Part shown: in pieces, positions 6,631 through 13,642 of the stretch
Layout: every line of letters begins with the position of its first letter
Numbering within the stretch: the stretch's first letter is position 1
NCBI GenBank assembly: GCA_018265615.1
Contig: JABLYX010000091.1
Span: forward strand, 1-14,633
Origin: Lentisphaeria bacterium
GTDB taxonomy: Bacteria; Verrucomicrobiota; Lentisphaeria; Victivallales; Victivallaceae
DNA: 14,633 nucleotides
Direction: 5' to 3'
Position numbers and translations under genes: made by a program
The notes under the pieces: model-generated
Databases searched by the model: none
What the model was told of the DNA's origin: nothing
What the model saw: the letters and a program-made list of their open reading frames with translations, nothing else

Positions 6631-8006
6631 TTCCGGGAGGTCTCCTCTATGAGTTGTTGGATTTCCATGCGGAACCGTCCGAGCAGCGCTTCCGCGCCGG
6701 GCCGGTCCGCGCATTCCACGTTCAGCCGCAGCAGCGGCTCGGTGTTCGAAGAGCGCATCAGGACGCGCCCCTCCGGCAGGTCGAACCGCAGCCCGTCAAA
6801 GGTCAGCGGGTCGCGGTCCCGGTAGCGCCGGGTCAGCTCCGCCAGGACCGCGCGGGAGCGGATCGGCGGCAGCGCAAAACGGCAGGAGAGGTTTGCGACC
6901 GGCGGAAAATCCGCCACGATCCCGGAGAGCGTCCGCTCCGAAAACGCGAGCCGTTCAAGGATCAGCGCCATCGCGCCGAAGCTGTCACGGCCGGGATGGA
7001 TCCGGCGGTAGATCACGCCGCCGCAGTTCCCCTCGCCCCCGATCACGCTGTCGACCTCGATCATCTTCTCGACGACATTGATCTCGCCGACCGGGGCCGA
7101 GTAAAACCTGCAGCCGTAGCTCTCCGCGATGTACTCGACCAGGCGCGAGGTCTGGACATTCGCCACGACGGGGCCGGGGTCGCCGCCGTCCAGCACCTGG
7201 TCGACCGCCAGCGCAACCGTGTGGTGGCTCGAAAGCGCCGTCCCCCCGTCGGTCACGACGGTCAGCCGGTCGCCGTCCGGATCCTGCCCGAAGCCGATGT
7301 CGCAGCGGTTTTCGCGAACCGCGCGGCAGAGCTCGCCGAGGTTCTCGGGCAGCGGCTCCGGCGGCCGCGCGAAACAGCCGTCCGGCGTGCCGTTCACCGT
7401 GAACACCTCGCAGCCGAGCTTCTTCAGGAACCCCGCGCTGTAGAGCGCCCCGACGCCGTTGACGCAATCGACCGCGACCCGGAATTTCCGCCGCCGGATC
7501 GCCTCGGGGTCGATCACTTCGAAAATCCGCTCCTCATGGGCGGCAAACGCGCCGGAGAGCTGCCTGACGCTCCGGAAATCGGACTCCGTGCGGAACGGGA
7601 AGTTCCCCTGGTTGTAAAGGTCGAAAAGCCCGGCCGCCTCCCCCGGAGAGAGGAAGGTCCCGGCGCCGCCGATAAACTTCAACGCGTTCCATTCAAACGG
7701 ATTGTGGCTGGCCGTGATCGCGATTCCGCCCGCTGCCCCGTTCGCCTTGACCGTGTACTGCAGCGTCGGGGTCGGGACGATCCCGGTGCGCATCACCTCG
7801 CAGCCCGCCGCCAGCAGCCCCGCCGTAACCGCCTGCTCGAACATTTCGCCGGTCGGACGCGTGTCGCGCCCGACGACGATGCGGCCGCCGCCCTGGTAAA
7901 ACCCGAACGCCGCGCCGAGTTCGGCGGCCAGCCGCGCCGTAAGCCCCTCGCCCACAATGCCGCGAACACCGCTTTCGGAAAATTTCAGCGTACTCGTCCT
8001 GCCCAT
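6627..8006 (-). CDS. Phosphohexomutase (phosphoglucomutase/phosphomannomutase/GlmM family)
   Basis: This 459-residue cytoplasmic enzyme moves phosphate between the 1 and 6 positions of a hexose or hexosamine. Domain 1 has the phosphoserine loop ITASHNPFEWNALKF with active S100. Domain 2 has the metal loop DPDGDR (242-247). Domain 3 has the sugar-binding GGEGNCGG (323-330). Domain 4 has the phosphate-binding RSSNTEP (418-424). The order and length are right for the family. Whether glucose, mannose or glucosamine phosphate is used cannot be settled; the motif style is close to GlmM-like mutases of PVC bacteria and archaea. The frame extends to 8063, but that ATG lies inside the promoter and the ATG at 8033 would be nearly leaderless. 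ATG 8006 (MGRTSTLKFSESGVRG) matches family starts. It is the first gene of a two-gene operon, overlapping the phosphatase by four bases. Confidence 0.9.
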   Translation of the reverse strand: MGRTSTLKFSESGVRGIVGEGLTARLAAELGAAFGFYQGGGRIVVGRDTRPTGEMFEQAVTAGLLAAGCEVMRTGIVPTPTLQYTVKANGAAGGIAITASHNPFEWNALKFIGGAGTFLSPGEAAGLFDLYNQGNFPFRTESDFRSVRQLSGAFAAHEERIFEVIDPEAIRRRKFRVAVDCVNGVGALYSAGFLKKLGCEVFTVNGTPDGCFARPPEPLPENLGELCRAVRENRCDIGFGQDPDGDRLTVVTDGGTALSSHHTVALAVDQVLDGGDPGPVVANVQTSRLVEYIAESYGCRFYSAPVGEINVVEKMIEVDSVIGGEGNCGGVIYRRIHPGRDSFGAMALILERLAFSERTLSGIVADFPPVANLSCRFALPPIRSRAVLAELTRRYRDRDPLTFDGLRFDLPEGRVLMRSSNTEPLLRLNVECADRPGAEALLGRFRMEIQQLIEETSRK

Positions 8007-8042
8007 ATCCGCATCCGTGCTCCATGATATCATATTCCGGGA

Positions 8043-8071
8043 AATATAACCCCGGAGCAGCATCTTTTCAA
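8043..8071 (-). promoter_or_regulatory. Promoter of the mutase-phosphatase operon
   Basis: On the minus strand TTGAAA (8071-8066) and TATATT (8048-8043) are separated by 17 bases, the same hexamers as the alpha-galactosidase promoter. Expected start near 8036, about 30 bases before the ATG at 8006. Confidence 0.7.
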
Positions 8072-8089
8072 TGAATCTTCAAACCTGAT

Positions 8090-8117
8090 TTGATATTTTC
8101 GCCAAATGCGTTAGATT
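8090..8117 (+). promoter_or_regulatory. Possible promoter of the PPC-repeat gene
   Basis: TTGATA (8090-8095) and TAGATT (8112-8117) are separated by 16 bases, giving a leader of about 37 bases. The match is weaker than the other promoters here. CGGAG at 8147-8151 is a good ribosome site for the ATG at 8161. Confidence 0.4.
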
Positions 8118-8160
8118 ATGGATATCCGAATCAATTTCAAGTTTTACGGAGAAACACGCA

Positions 8161-9966
8161 ATGTCGATTCAGCCATATTCGCTCGCTCCCGATGCCGGAG
8201 GCACCTTCGGAACCGCAACCGAACTCGCGTTCAATACGCCGCACACCGAAACGCTCGGCCTCAACGGCGACCTTGCGGACTGCTACAAGCTTACGCTGAC
8301 CAACGGAATCTTCCAGATCATCGGCAGCGTGAGCTCCTCGCTCAAGGTGAAAGCCACTTTCTACAATTCGGACGGGAAAAAGGCCGCGTCCATCTCCGTC
8401 TCCGGCGGAAAATTTTCTATGAAGCCCGCAACGCTCGAAGCCGGAACCTATTACCTGATGCTCGAAAGCAAAGACAAAGGGAAAAGCGCCGGGGAATACA
8501 CCCTCTCGGTCACCGGGACCCGGTTCCCCGCCCCCGTCCAGAACAACACGCTCCACGATGCGACCCGGCTTCCGCTCAGTACGGAGGGCCTCGGCGGCAC
8601 GAACGGCTGGGTCGGACTCGGAGATTCGATCGACTATTACCGCATCGACCCAGCCCGCGCCGGAAACCTCTTCGTCAGCATCACCGGGCTCTCCGCCAAG
8701 GTCAAGGTCACCCTCTACCGCGCCGACGGCAGGAAACTCAAGAGCATCTCGCTCTCCAAAGCCAATACCGATGTCTTCAAAGGCGGTTACCTGCTCGAAG
8801 GCGCGGCCTATCTCTCGGTCGAATCCGGCGACAGGGGCAAGGGTAAGCAGAATACCGGCTATACGCTCGACATCCGCAATGATTACTTCCCGGCTCCGAC
8901 CGACAACAACAGCCGTGAAGAGGCCGATCTGCTCACGCTCAACAAGGATGGCTTCGCCGCGGCGGACGGCTGGGTCGGCGTCGGGGATTCGGTTGATTAC
9001 TACCGCATCGACCCCGCGTCGGCCGGACGGCTCTATGTCGGCGTCACCGGGCTCTCCGCCAAGGTCAAGCTCACACTCTACCGCGCCGACGGCAAAAAGA
9101 TCAAAAGCGTTTCGCTCTCGAAGGACAACTCCGATGCGTTCAAAGGCGGAATCCTGCTCGATGTGGACACCGCCTGCATTTCGGTCGAATCCGGCGACAA
9201 GGGCAAGGGCAAACAGAACACCGAATACACGCTGACGGTCAACGACCACTACTTCCCGGCGGCGACCGACAACAACAGCGTTGCGGAAGCCGAATGGATC
9301 GATCTCGACCGAAACGGACGCGCTTCCGTCTCCGGGTGGGTCGGCTTCGGCGACGCGGCCGACTGCTACCGCATCGACCCGCTGTACGCCGGAACCGTCT
9401 CGATCACAATCTCCGACGTCTCAGCCAAGCTGAAAGTCACCCTCTACAGCCAGGGCAAAAAAATCAAGACCCTGAGCGTCAGGCAGGGAAGCGCCTCATT
9501 CGACAGCCTGCTCCTCCCGGCCATGCCGGTCTACATCCTCGTCGAATCCGGCGACAAAGGCAAGGGCAAACAGAACAGCTCCTACACGATCGACGTCGCC
9601 GACAGCTATCTGCCCGCCCCGGGGACCAACAACGACCGCACCACCGCCACCCGGATGAACTGGGACGGGGAAGGCGCCGCCTCCGTCACCGACTGGGTCG
9701 GCTTCGACGACAAAACCGACTTCTTCCGGTTCGAACTGGATAAATCGTGCGCCGTCGACCTGAACCTCGTGCCGGATACCCCCGGCATCCAGGTCGGCAG
9801 GCAACTGAAAGTCACGCTTTACAATGAGGCCGGCAAAAAGCTCAAGCTCGACGACGCCCTCAGTTCACAGCAGCTCGACGCCGCCGTCTATTTCGTCTCG
9901 GTCGAAATCAGCAACCCCAAAAAATACAGCACCGGTTATCGTCTCGACGTCCAGCAGCTCGCCTGA
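8161..9966 (+). CDS. Protein of five tandem PPC-like beta-sandwich repeats, function unknown
   Basis: The 601-residue product consists of five units of about 120 residues (1-121, 122-242, 243-364, 365-483, 484-601) and nothing else. Each unit resembles the bacterial pre-peptidase C-terminal (PPC) domain: a GW/DWVGxxDxxDYYRID strand, then KVTLYxxxGKKIK, then a strand ending VESGD. Units 2-4 carry an almost invariant VESGD(K/R)GKGKQN followed by xYTLxV, and all but the first are introduced by (F/L)PAxxxNN. Units 2 and 3 are close at DNA level too, suggesting recent duplication or conversion. PPC domains normally hang on the end of secreted proteases, but no catalytic domain is present. No signal peptide, anchor or lipobox is visible at the N-terminus (MSIQPYSLAPDAGGTFGTAT), so secretion, if any, would need another route. 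Monocistronic as seen, divergent from the mutase. The repeats are certain; the role is not known. Confidence 0.85.
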   Translation: MSIQPYSLAPDAGGTFGTATELAFNTPHTETLGLNGDLADCYKLTLTNGIFQIIGSVSSSLKVKATFYNSDGKKAASISVSGGKFSMKPATLEAGTYYLMLESKDKGKSAGEYTLSVTGTRFPAPVQNNTLHDATRLPLSTEGLGGTNGWVGLGDSIDYYRIDPARAGNLFVSITGLSAKVKVTLYRADGRKLKSISLSKANTDVFKGGYLLEGAAYLSVESGDRGKGKQNTGYTLDIRNDYFPAPTDNNSREEADLLTLNKDGFAAADGWVGVGDSVDYYRIDPASAGRLYVGVTGLSAKVKLTLYRADGKKIKSVSLSKDNSDAFKGGILLDVDTACISVESGDKGKGKQNTEYTLTVNDHYFPAATDNNSVAEAEWIDLDRNGRASVSGWVGFGDAADCYRIDPLYAGTVSITISDVSAKLKVTLYSQGKKIKTLSVRQGSASFDSLLLPAMPVYILVESGDKGKGKQNSSYTIDVADSYLPAPGTNNDRTTATRMNWDGEGAASVTDWVGFDDKTDFFRFELDKSCAVDLNLVPDTPGIQVGRQLKVTLYNEAGKKLKLDDALSSQQLDAAVYFVSVEISNPKKYSTGYRLDVQQLA

Positions 9967-9978
9967 CGTCACGGGAGT

Positions 9979-10061
9979 GAGGGTGGCGCTTCGCCCTCCC
10001 TCAATCCTCCAGACCGGCAGGGTGCCGGTGCCGACACCTCAAAAAGCTGCGCTTCTTGAGG
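9979..10061 (+). other. Three successive hairpins after the PPC-repeat gene
   Basis: Hairpin 1 (9979-10002): GAGGG and GGCG against CGCC and CCCTC with a CTT loop. Hairpin 2 (10014-10028): CCGGCA-GGG-TGCCGG. Hairpin 3 (10037-10061): CCTCAA and AAGC against GCTT and TTGAGG with a TGC loop and one mismatch, followed six bases on by TTTT. Together they may end or stabilise the PPC transcript. None has an immediate long T tract. Confidence 0.5.
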
Positions 10062-10125
10062 CTGACTTTTATCTGGATGGGCCATGCCGGGTCGCGTCTG
10101 CGTCAAATACCGCTCCTTCCGGCAT

Positions 10126-10151
10126 GCCTCTCTGTTTTTTTACAGAGAGGC
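10126..10151. terminator. Hairpin with T6 loop, possible bidirectional terminator
   Basis: A perfect 10-base stem GCCTCTCTGT / ACAGAGAGGC encloses a loop of six T. It lies between convergent genes. The T run is in the loop rather than after the stem, so termination is only possible, not shown. An 8-base inverted repeat CATGCCGG (10083-10090) / CCGGCATG (10119-10126) sits directly before it. Confidence 0.35.
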
Positions 10152-10154
10152 AGC

Positions 10155-10238
10155 ACTCCCTCCGCCTGTTTCGGCAGGAAGTTTGAGAACGAACCGTCAG
10201 ACGCCTGCGAAAAGTTTTGGGTCGTTCTCGTTTTCTGG
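10155..10238 (+). repeat. Intergenic repeat, copy B
   Basis: This is the second copy of the 84-base repeat at 3146-3229, in the same orientation. Here GAGAACGAACC (10185-10195) pairs with GGGTCGTTCTC (10219-10229) at 10 of 11 positions, a better stem than in copy A. Some differences between copies fall on both sides of the stem. Function unknown; possibly a REP-like element or a 3'-end structure. Confidence 0.7.
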
Positions 10239-10367
10239 AGATCTTTGCAGGGTCTTGTCGGACCATTTTGTATGACTGATGGAACCGTGCTGATGATTCA
10301 TGGCCGTCCGGGGAGTTTCTGTTTTTGCGGGTCATGCCGGGCATGCGGCTTTTTTTGCGCTTCGCGC

Positions 10368-10398
10368 TTTGAGGGCGGCATCGGGGACCGCCCTCAAA
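10368..10398. other. Perfect 11-bp stem-loop after queE
   Basis: TTTGAGGGCGG (10368-10378) pairs perfectly with CCGCCCTCAAA (10388-10398) around nine bases. It begins six bases beyond the queE stop codon, where a terminator would be expected. On the minus strand the stem is followed by GCGC-rich sequence and an A run rather than T, so it is not a standard intrinsic terminator. Confidence 0.45.
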
Positions 10399-10403
10399 GA
10401 TGT

Positions 10404-11045
10404 TCAGACGCCGGGCTTATCGCCCCAGATCTGCTTGTGCATCTGCAGCTGCATCCGGACAGGGGCGCGCGATTCCACGACCCATGCCGCGAGATCGGCA
10501 AACGCCACGCGCCCCCAGACCGGGCTGACCAGCAGGTTCGGGCACTTCAGCGCAAGGTCGTAGCGCCGGATCACATCGAGCATGCAGTCAAAATCCGCCC
10601 GGTCCGAAATCACGAATTTGATCTCATCGTGCGGCGCGAGCAACGCATAGTTCCGGAAGTCGTTCGCGGCGAACATGCCGGAACCCGGCAGCTTGCAGTC
10701 GATGATCTTCCGCACCTCGCGCGGCACATCCGCAATGGAGAGCGAGCCGTTCGTCTCGAGCAGCACCTCGAACCCGTCCTCAAGCAGCCGGCGGCAGAGT
10801 TCGGGGGTCTCCGGCGTCGCCAGCGGCTCCCCGCCGGTAATCTCCACAAGCTTCACGCCGGAGCTTTGCGCCAGCTTCACGAGTCCATCAACCGTGACCG
10901 GCTCCCCGGCGTCAAAACTTCTGCCGTACTGCGTGTCGCAGTAATTGCAGTCGAGATTGCACCCCGCAAGGCGCAAAAAGTGGCAGATGCGGCCCGCATG
11001 GGTCGATTCCCCCTGCAGGCTCGTAAACGATTCAACGAGGCGCAC
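10404..11045 (-). CDS. queE: 7-carboxy-7-deazaguanine synthase (radical SAM)
   Basis: This 213-residue enzyme rearranges 6-carboxytetrahydropterin to 7-carboxy-7-deazaguanine, the second pterin-dependent step toward preQ0 and queuosine in tRNA. The N-terminal FTSLQGEST (7-15) and the cluster motif CNLDCNYC, with C29, C33 and C36 binding the [4Fe-4S] cluster, are clear. So are ITGGEP (69-74, SAM binding) and LLETNGSL (95-102). DCKLPGSGM lies near 116. The short length is normal for QueE. The start is GTG at 11045: GAGGAG (11053-11058) at the very end of queD serves as ribosome site nine bases before it, and no ATG fits better. It lies six bases after queD, so translation is probably coupled. 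queC and queF are not in the window. Confidence 0.93.
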   Translation of the reverse strand: MRLVESFTSLQGESTHAGRICHFLRLAGCNLDCNYCDTQYGRSFDAGEPVTVDGLVKLAQSSGVKLVEITGGEPLATPETPELCRRLLEDGFEVLLETNGSLSIADVPREVRKIIDCKLPGSGMFAANDFRNYALLAPHDEIKFVISDRADFDCMLDVIRRYDLALKCPNLLVSPVWGRVAFADLAAWVVESRAPVRMQLQMHKQIWGDKPGV

Positions 11046-11051
11046 GCGCGT

Positions 11052-11423
11052 TTACTCCTCGAAATAGGTGACTGCGGAGTGATCTGACTCGCCGATGCGC
11101 ACCCGGTGAACCCGGATCGCGCCGCCGTTCATCTTTTCGCTGATCTGCCGGTAGATGGTCTTCGCGAGATTCTCGCTGGTCGGATTGACCGCCTTGAACT
11201 CCGGCAGCTCCGACAGGTTCGAGTGGTCGTAGACGGCAAGCAGAGCGTCGAGCTCGCTCTTGAGTTTTTTGAAATCCAGCGCAATGCCGATCTCATCCTG
11301 CTCGTTCGAGCGGACCACGACAGTCACTTTGTAGTTGTGCCCATGCAATTTGCAGCAGTCGCCGTTGTAGCCGCGCAGCTGGTGCGCCGCGGAAAACGAG
11401 CGGTCAATTTCAATTTCAAACAT
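11052..11423 (-). CDS. queD: 6-carboxy-5,6,7,8-tetrahydropterin synthase
   Basis: This 123-residue enzyme converts dihydroneopterin triphosphate to 6-carboxytetrahydropterin, the first committed step of the queuosine/7-deazaguanine pathway. Zinc ligands H14 (SAAHQL), H27 and H29 (LHGH) and catalytic C24 (CCKLHGH) are in place. YDHSNL (65-70) and GES near 111-113 complete the active site. The length is typical of QueD. ATG 11423 has AAGGA about ten bases upstream. It is first in the queD-queE pair and feeds its product to QueE. The leader of about 28 bases is too short for a preQ1 riboswitch, so no queuosine feedback element is visible here. Confidence 0.93.
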   Translation of the reverse strand: MFEIEIDRSFSAAHQLRGYNGDCCKLHGHNYKVTVVVRSNEQDEIGIALDFKKLKSELDALLAVYDHSNLSELPEFKAVNPTSENLAKTIYRQISEKMNGGAIRVHRVRIGESDHSAVTYFEE

Positions 11424-11457
11424 AATCGGAATTCCTTTCCATTCTTTCAGAAGTTAT

Positions 11458-11486
11458 AATATAGCCGCCCGAATGCCGGAATGCAA
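11458..11486 (-). promoter_or_regulatory. Promoter of queD-queE
   Basis: On the minus strand TTGCAT (11486-11481) and TATATT (11463-11458) are separated by 17 bases. The -35 box abuts the T tract of the groEL terminator. Expected start near 11451. Confidence 0.65.
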
Positions 11487-11516
11487 AAAAAACGCGCCCC
11501 GTTTCCGGGACGCGTT
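11485..11516 (-). terminator. Intrinsic terminator of groES-groEL
   Basis: On the minus strand AACGCGTCCCG, a GAAA loop and CGGGGCGCGTT form an 11-base stem with one G-U pair, followed directly by a T run that continues to 11485. It lies 28 bases after the groEL stop codon. A textbook rho-independent terminator. Confidence 0.92.
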
Positions 11517-11544
11517 TCCGTTGGTTCGGTGGAACCGGCACGAA

Positions 11545-13179
11545 TTACATCATGCCGCCCATTCCGCCCATTCCGCCCATGCCGCCGCCGGCGGGCATCG
11601 CGGGTTCCTTGTCTTCCTTGATGTCGGTGATCAGGCACTCGGTCGTGAGCAGGAGGCTCGCGATCGACGACGCATTCTGCAGCGCCGAACGGGTCACTTT
11701 CGCCGGATCGAGGATGCCGGCCTTGATCATGTCGACATATTCGCCGTTCGCGACGTTGAAGCCAATGTTGCCTTTGGCCTCTTTCACACGCTGGGCAACG
11801 ACGCTGCCCTCATAGCCGCCGTTCGCGGCAAGCTGGCGGAGCGGCTCTTCGACCGCGCGCTCGACAATCGCGGCGCCGGTTTCCTCGTCGCCCGAGAGCT
11901 TCAGCTTCTTGATCGCGTTGGCCGCGCGGACCAGCGCAACACCGCCGCCCGCAACGATGCCTTCCTCAACCGCGGCGCGGGTCGCATGCAGCGCATCGTC
12001 GACGCGGTCCTTCTTCTCCTTCATCTCAACCTCAGTCGCAGCACCGACGCTGATGACGGCGACGCCGCCGGCCAGCTTTGCGAGGCGCTCCTGAAGCTTC
12101 TCGCGATCGTAATCGCTGGAGGTCTCTTCGATCTCGCGGCGGATCTGAGCGACACGGCCCATGATCGCCTTCTGCGTGCCGGCGCCTTCCACGATCGTGG
12201 TATTCTCTTTCGTGACGGTGACGCGCTTGGCTTTGCCGAGCTGGGCAACGGTCACGTTCTCAAGCTTGATCCCGAGATCCTCGGTCACGCAGGTGCCGCC
12301 GGTCAGAACCGCGATATCCTGCAGCATCGCCTTGCGGCGGTCGCCGAAGCCCGGAGCCTTGACCGCGCAGACCTTCAGGATGCCGCGCATGCTGTTGATC
12401 ACAAGGGTCGCGAGCGCTTCACCTTCGACATCTTCCGCGATGATGAGCAGCGGCTTGCCTTCCTTCGCAACGCCCTGCAGCAGCGGGAGCATGTCGTTCA
12501 GGTTGCTGATCTTCTTCTCATGGATGAGGATGTAGGCGTCCTCGAGGATCGCTTCCATCGACTCGGTGTTGGTCGCGAAGTACGGCGAGAGATAGCCTTT
12601 GTCGAACTGCATGCCTTCGACCACGTCGAGCGTGGTTTCGAGGGTCTTGGCCTCTTCGACGGTGATCGTGCCTTCCTGACCGACCTTGTCCATCGCTTCG
12701 GCGATGATCTTGCCGATCGTCTCGTCGCCGTTGGCGGAGATGGTCGCGACCTGGGCGATCTGGTCATGCACGCCGACGCTCATCTTCGCGATCTCGGCGA
12801 CGACGGCCTCAACCGCCTTCTCGATGCCGCGCTTGAGTTCCATCGGGTTGCTGCCCGCGGTGACGTTCTTCAGCCCTTCGCGGTAGATCGCTTCGGCCAG
12901 CACGGTCGCGGTGGTGGTGCCGTCGCCGGCGACGTCGTTCGTCTTGCTCGCGACTTCCTTGACCATCTGCGCGCCCATGTTCGCATACGGGCACTTAAGT
13001 TCGATTTCCTTCGCGACGGTCACACCGTCCTTCGTGATGGCGGGAGCGCCGAACTTCTTGTCAATGACGACATTGCGTCCTTTCGGGCCAAGGGTCGCCT
13101 TGACCGCTTTGCTCAACATGGTGACGCCTTCGAGGATCCCGCGACGGGCCTCTTCCGAAAAAACAAGCTGCTTAGCCAT
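11545..13179 (-). CDS. groEL: Chaperonin GroEL (60 kDa)
   Basis: This 544-residue subunit of the double-ring ATP-driven folding chamber works with GroES in the cytoplasm. It has MAKQLVFSEEARRGILEGV at the N-terminus, the nucleotide loop ATLGPKGRNV (28-37), D51 in TKDGVTVAKEI, and VAGDGTTTATVLAEAI (83-98). An apical domain follows. AAVEEGIVAGGGVAL, characteristic of the second equatorial part, is near residue 400. The C-terminus ends in the usual Gly-Met tail (GGMGGMGGMGGMM). Length and spacing are normal, with no frameshift. ATG 13179 is supported by AGGAGAG about 12 bases upstream and by family alignment. groES lies 61 bases upstream on the same strand, and an intrinsic terminator follows, so the pair forms one operon end. 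Confidence 0.98.
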   Translation of the reverse strand: MAKQLVFSEEARRGILEGVTMLSKAVKATLGPKGRNVVIDKKFGAPAITKDGVTVAKEIELKCPYANMGAQMVKEVASKTNDVAGDGTTTATVLAEAIYREGLKNVTAGSNPMELKRGIEKAVEAVVAEIAKMSVGVHDQIAQVATISANGDETIGKIIAEAMDKVGQEGTITVEEAKTLETTLDVVEGMQFDKGYLSPYFATNTESMEAILEDAYILIHEKKISNLNDMLPLLQGVAKEGKPLLIIAEDVEGEALATLVINSMRGILKVCAVKAPGFGDRRKAMLQDIAVLTGGTCVTEDLGIKLENVTVAQLGKAKRVTVTKENTTIVEGAGTQKAIMGRVAQIRREIEETSSDYDREKLQERLAKLAGGVAVISVGAATEVEMKEKKDRVDDALHATRAAVEEGIVAGGGVALVRAANAIKKLKLSGDEETGAAIVERAVEEPLRQLAANGGYEGSVVAQRVKEAKGNIGFNVANGEYVDMIKAGILDPAKVTRSALQNASSIASLLLTTECLITDIKEDKEPAMPAGGGMGGMGGMGGMM

Positions 13180-13240
13180 AGTAATGGTTCTCTCCTGAAA
13201 TTATTCTTGTACTGTCAGATTCCGAAAAATCGCGCAACGC

Positions 13241-13537
13241 TCAGCCGACGACCGCGAGGATATCGTCCTGGTTGACAACCTTGTACTCCCTGCCGTCGAC
13301 CTTGACCTCGGTCCCGCCGTAGCGGCTGGTCAGGACGATATCGCCGACCTTCACGTCAAACGGAATCTTCTTGCCGTTGTCATCATTCTTGCCGGTTCCG
13401 AGCGCGACGACCTTATATTCCTGCGGCTTCTCTTTCGCGGTGTCCGGAATGAGAATTCCGCCCTTCATCTCGTCCCTGCACTCGCAGATCTCCAAGAGGA
13501 CCCGGTCGCCAAGCGGCTTGATGTTGACTTTTGCCAT
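13241..13537 (-). CDS. groES: Co-chaperonin GroES (10 kDa)
   Basis: This 98-residue protein forms the seven-membered lid on GroEL. MAKVNIKPLGDRVLLEI opens the protein, the mobile loop carries MKGGILIPDTAKEKPQ, and EYKVVALGTGK and VGDIVLTSRYGGTEV follow. The end, YKVVNQDDILAVVG, is typical. The open frame extends upstream to 13615, but ATG 13537 has AAGGAG eight bases before it and gives the standard family length. First gene of groES-groEL. Confidence 0.97.
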   Translation of the reverse strand: MAKVNIKPLGDRVLLEICECRDEMKGGILIPDTAKEKPQEYKVVALGTGKNDDNGKKIPFDVKVGDIVLTSRYGGTEVKVDGREYKVVNQDDILAVVG

Positions 13538-13642
13538 TTCTGACTCTCCTTGTGTTGTTTGGTTGGAACGTTTAAATGGTTGTTTTAAATAAAACCTCCG
13601 CTCCCGCGGCCCCATGCCGCGGGATCAGAGTGTATTTCAGGG
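13538..13642 (-). promoter_or_regulatory. dnaK-groES gap: attenuator-like hairpin, no CIRCE
   Basis: A perfect nine-base stem TCCCGCGGC / GCCGCGGGA (13602-13624, five-base loop) lies just after dnaK. On the minus strand TTTTATTT follows after seven more bases, so it could terminate or reduce readthrough into groES. An AT-rich stretch then holds GTTTTA-TT-TAAAAC (13582-13595). No good sigma70 or sigma32 promoter and no HrcA operator (TTAGCACTC-N9-GAGTGCTAA) can be read. groES-groEL may therefore depend partly on dnaK transcription. Confidence 0.45.

Noticed and set aside
6654..8027. 457-residue open frame opposite the phosphohexomutase
   Set aside because: The mutase has all four family motifs on the other strand; this frame is Arg/Pro/Asp-rich and has no recognisable motif.
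8524..9609. CRISPR-like array suggested by regular repeats
   Set aside because: The period is about 363 bases and lies within one reading frame of a repeat protein, not short repeats with spacers.
10056..11087. 343-residue plus-strand open frame covering the intergenic gap and queE
   Set aside because: Most of it is antisense to queE and its first part reads through repeat copy B and hairpins. No ribosome site or domain is visible.
11424..11457. preQ1 riboswitch upstream of queD
   Set aside because: The leader from the predicted promoter is only about 28 bases and shows no C-rich loop and A-rich tail pattern of a preQ1 aptamer.
11473..13275. 600-residue open frame on the plus strand across groEL
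   Set aside because: It is a mirror of groEL codon usage, runs through the groEL terminator, and has low-complexity Asp/Arg/Leu-rich content.
13538..13642. CIRCE operator before groES
   Set aside because: TTAGCACTC-N9-GAGTGCTAA, or a close variant, is absent on both strands.
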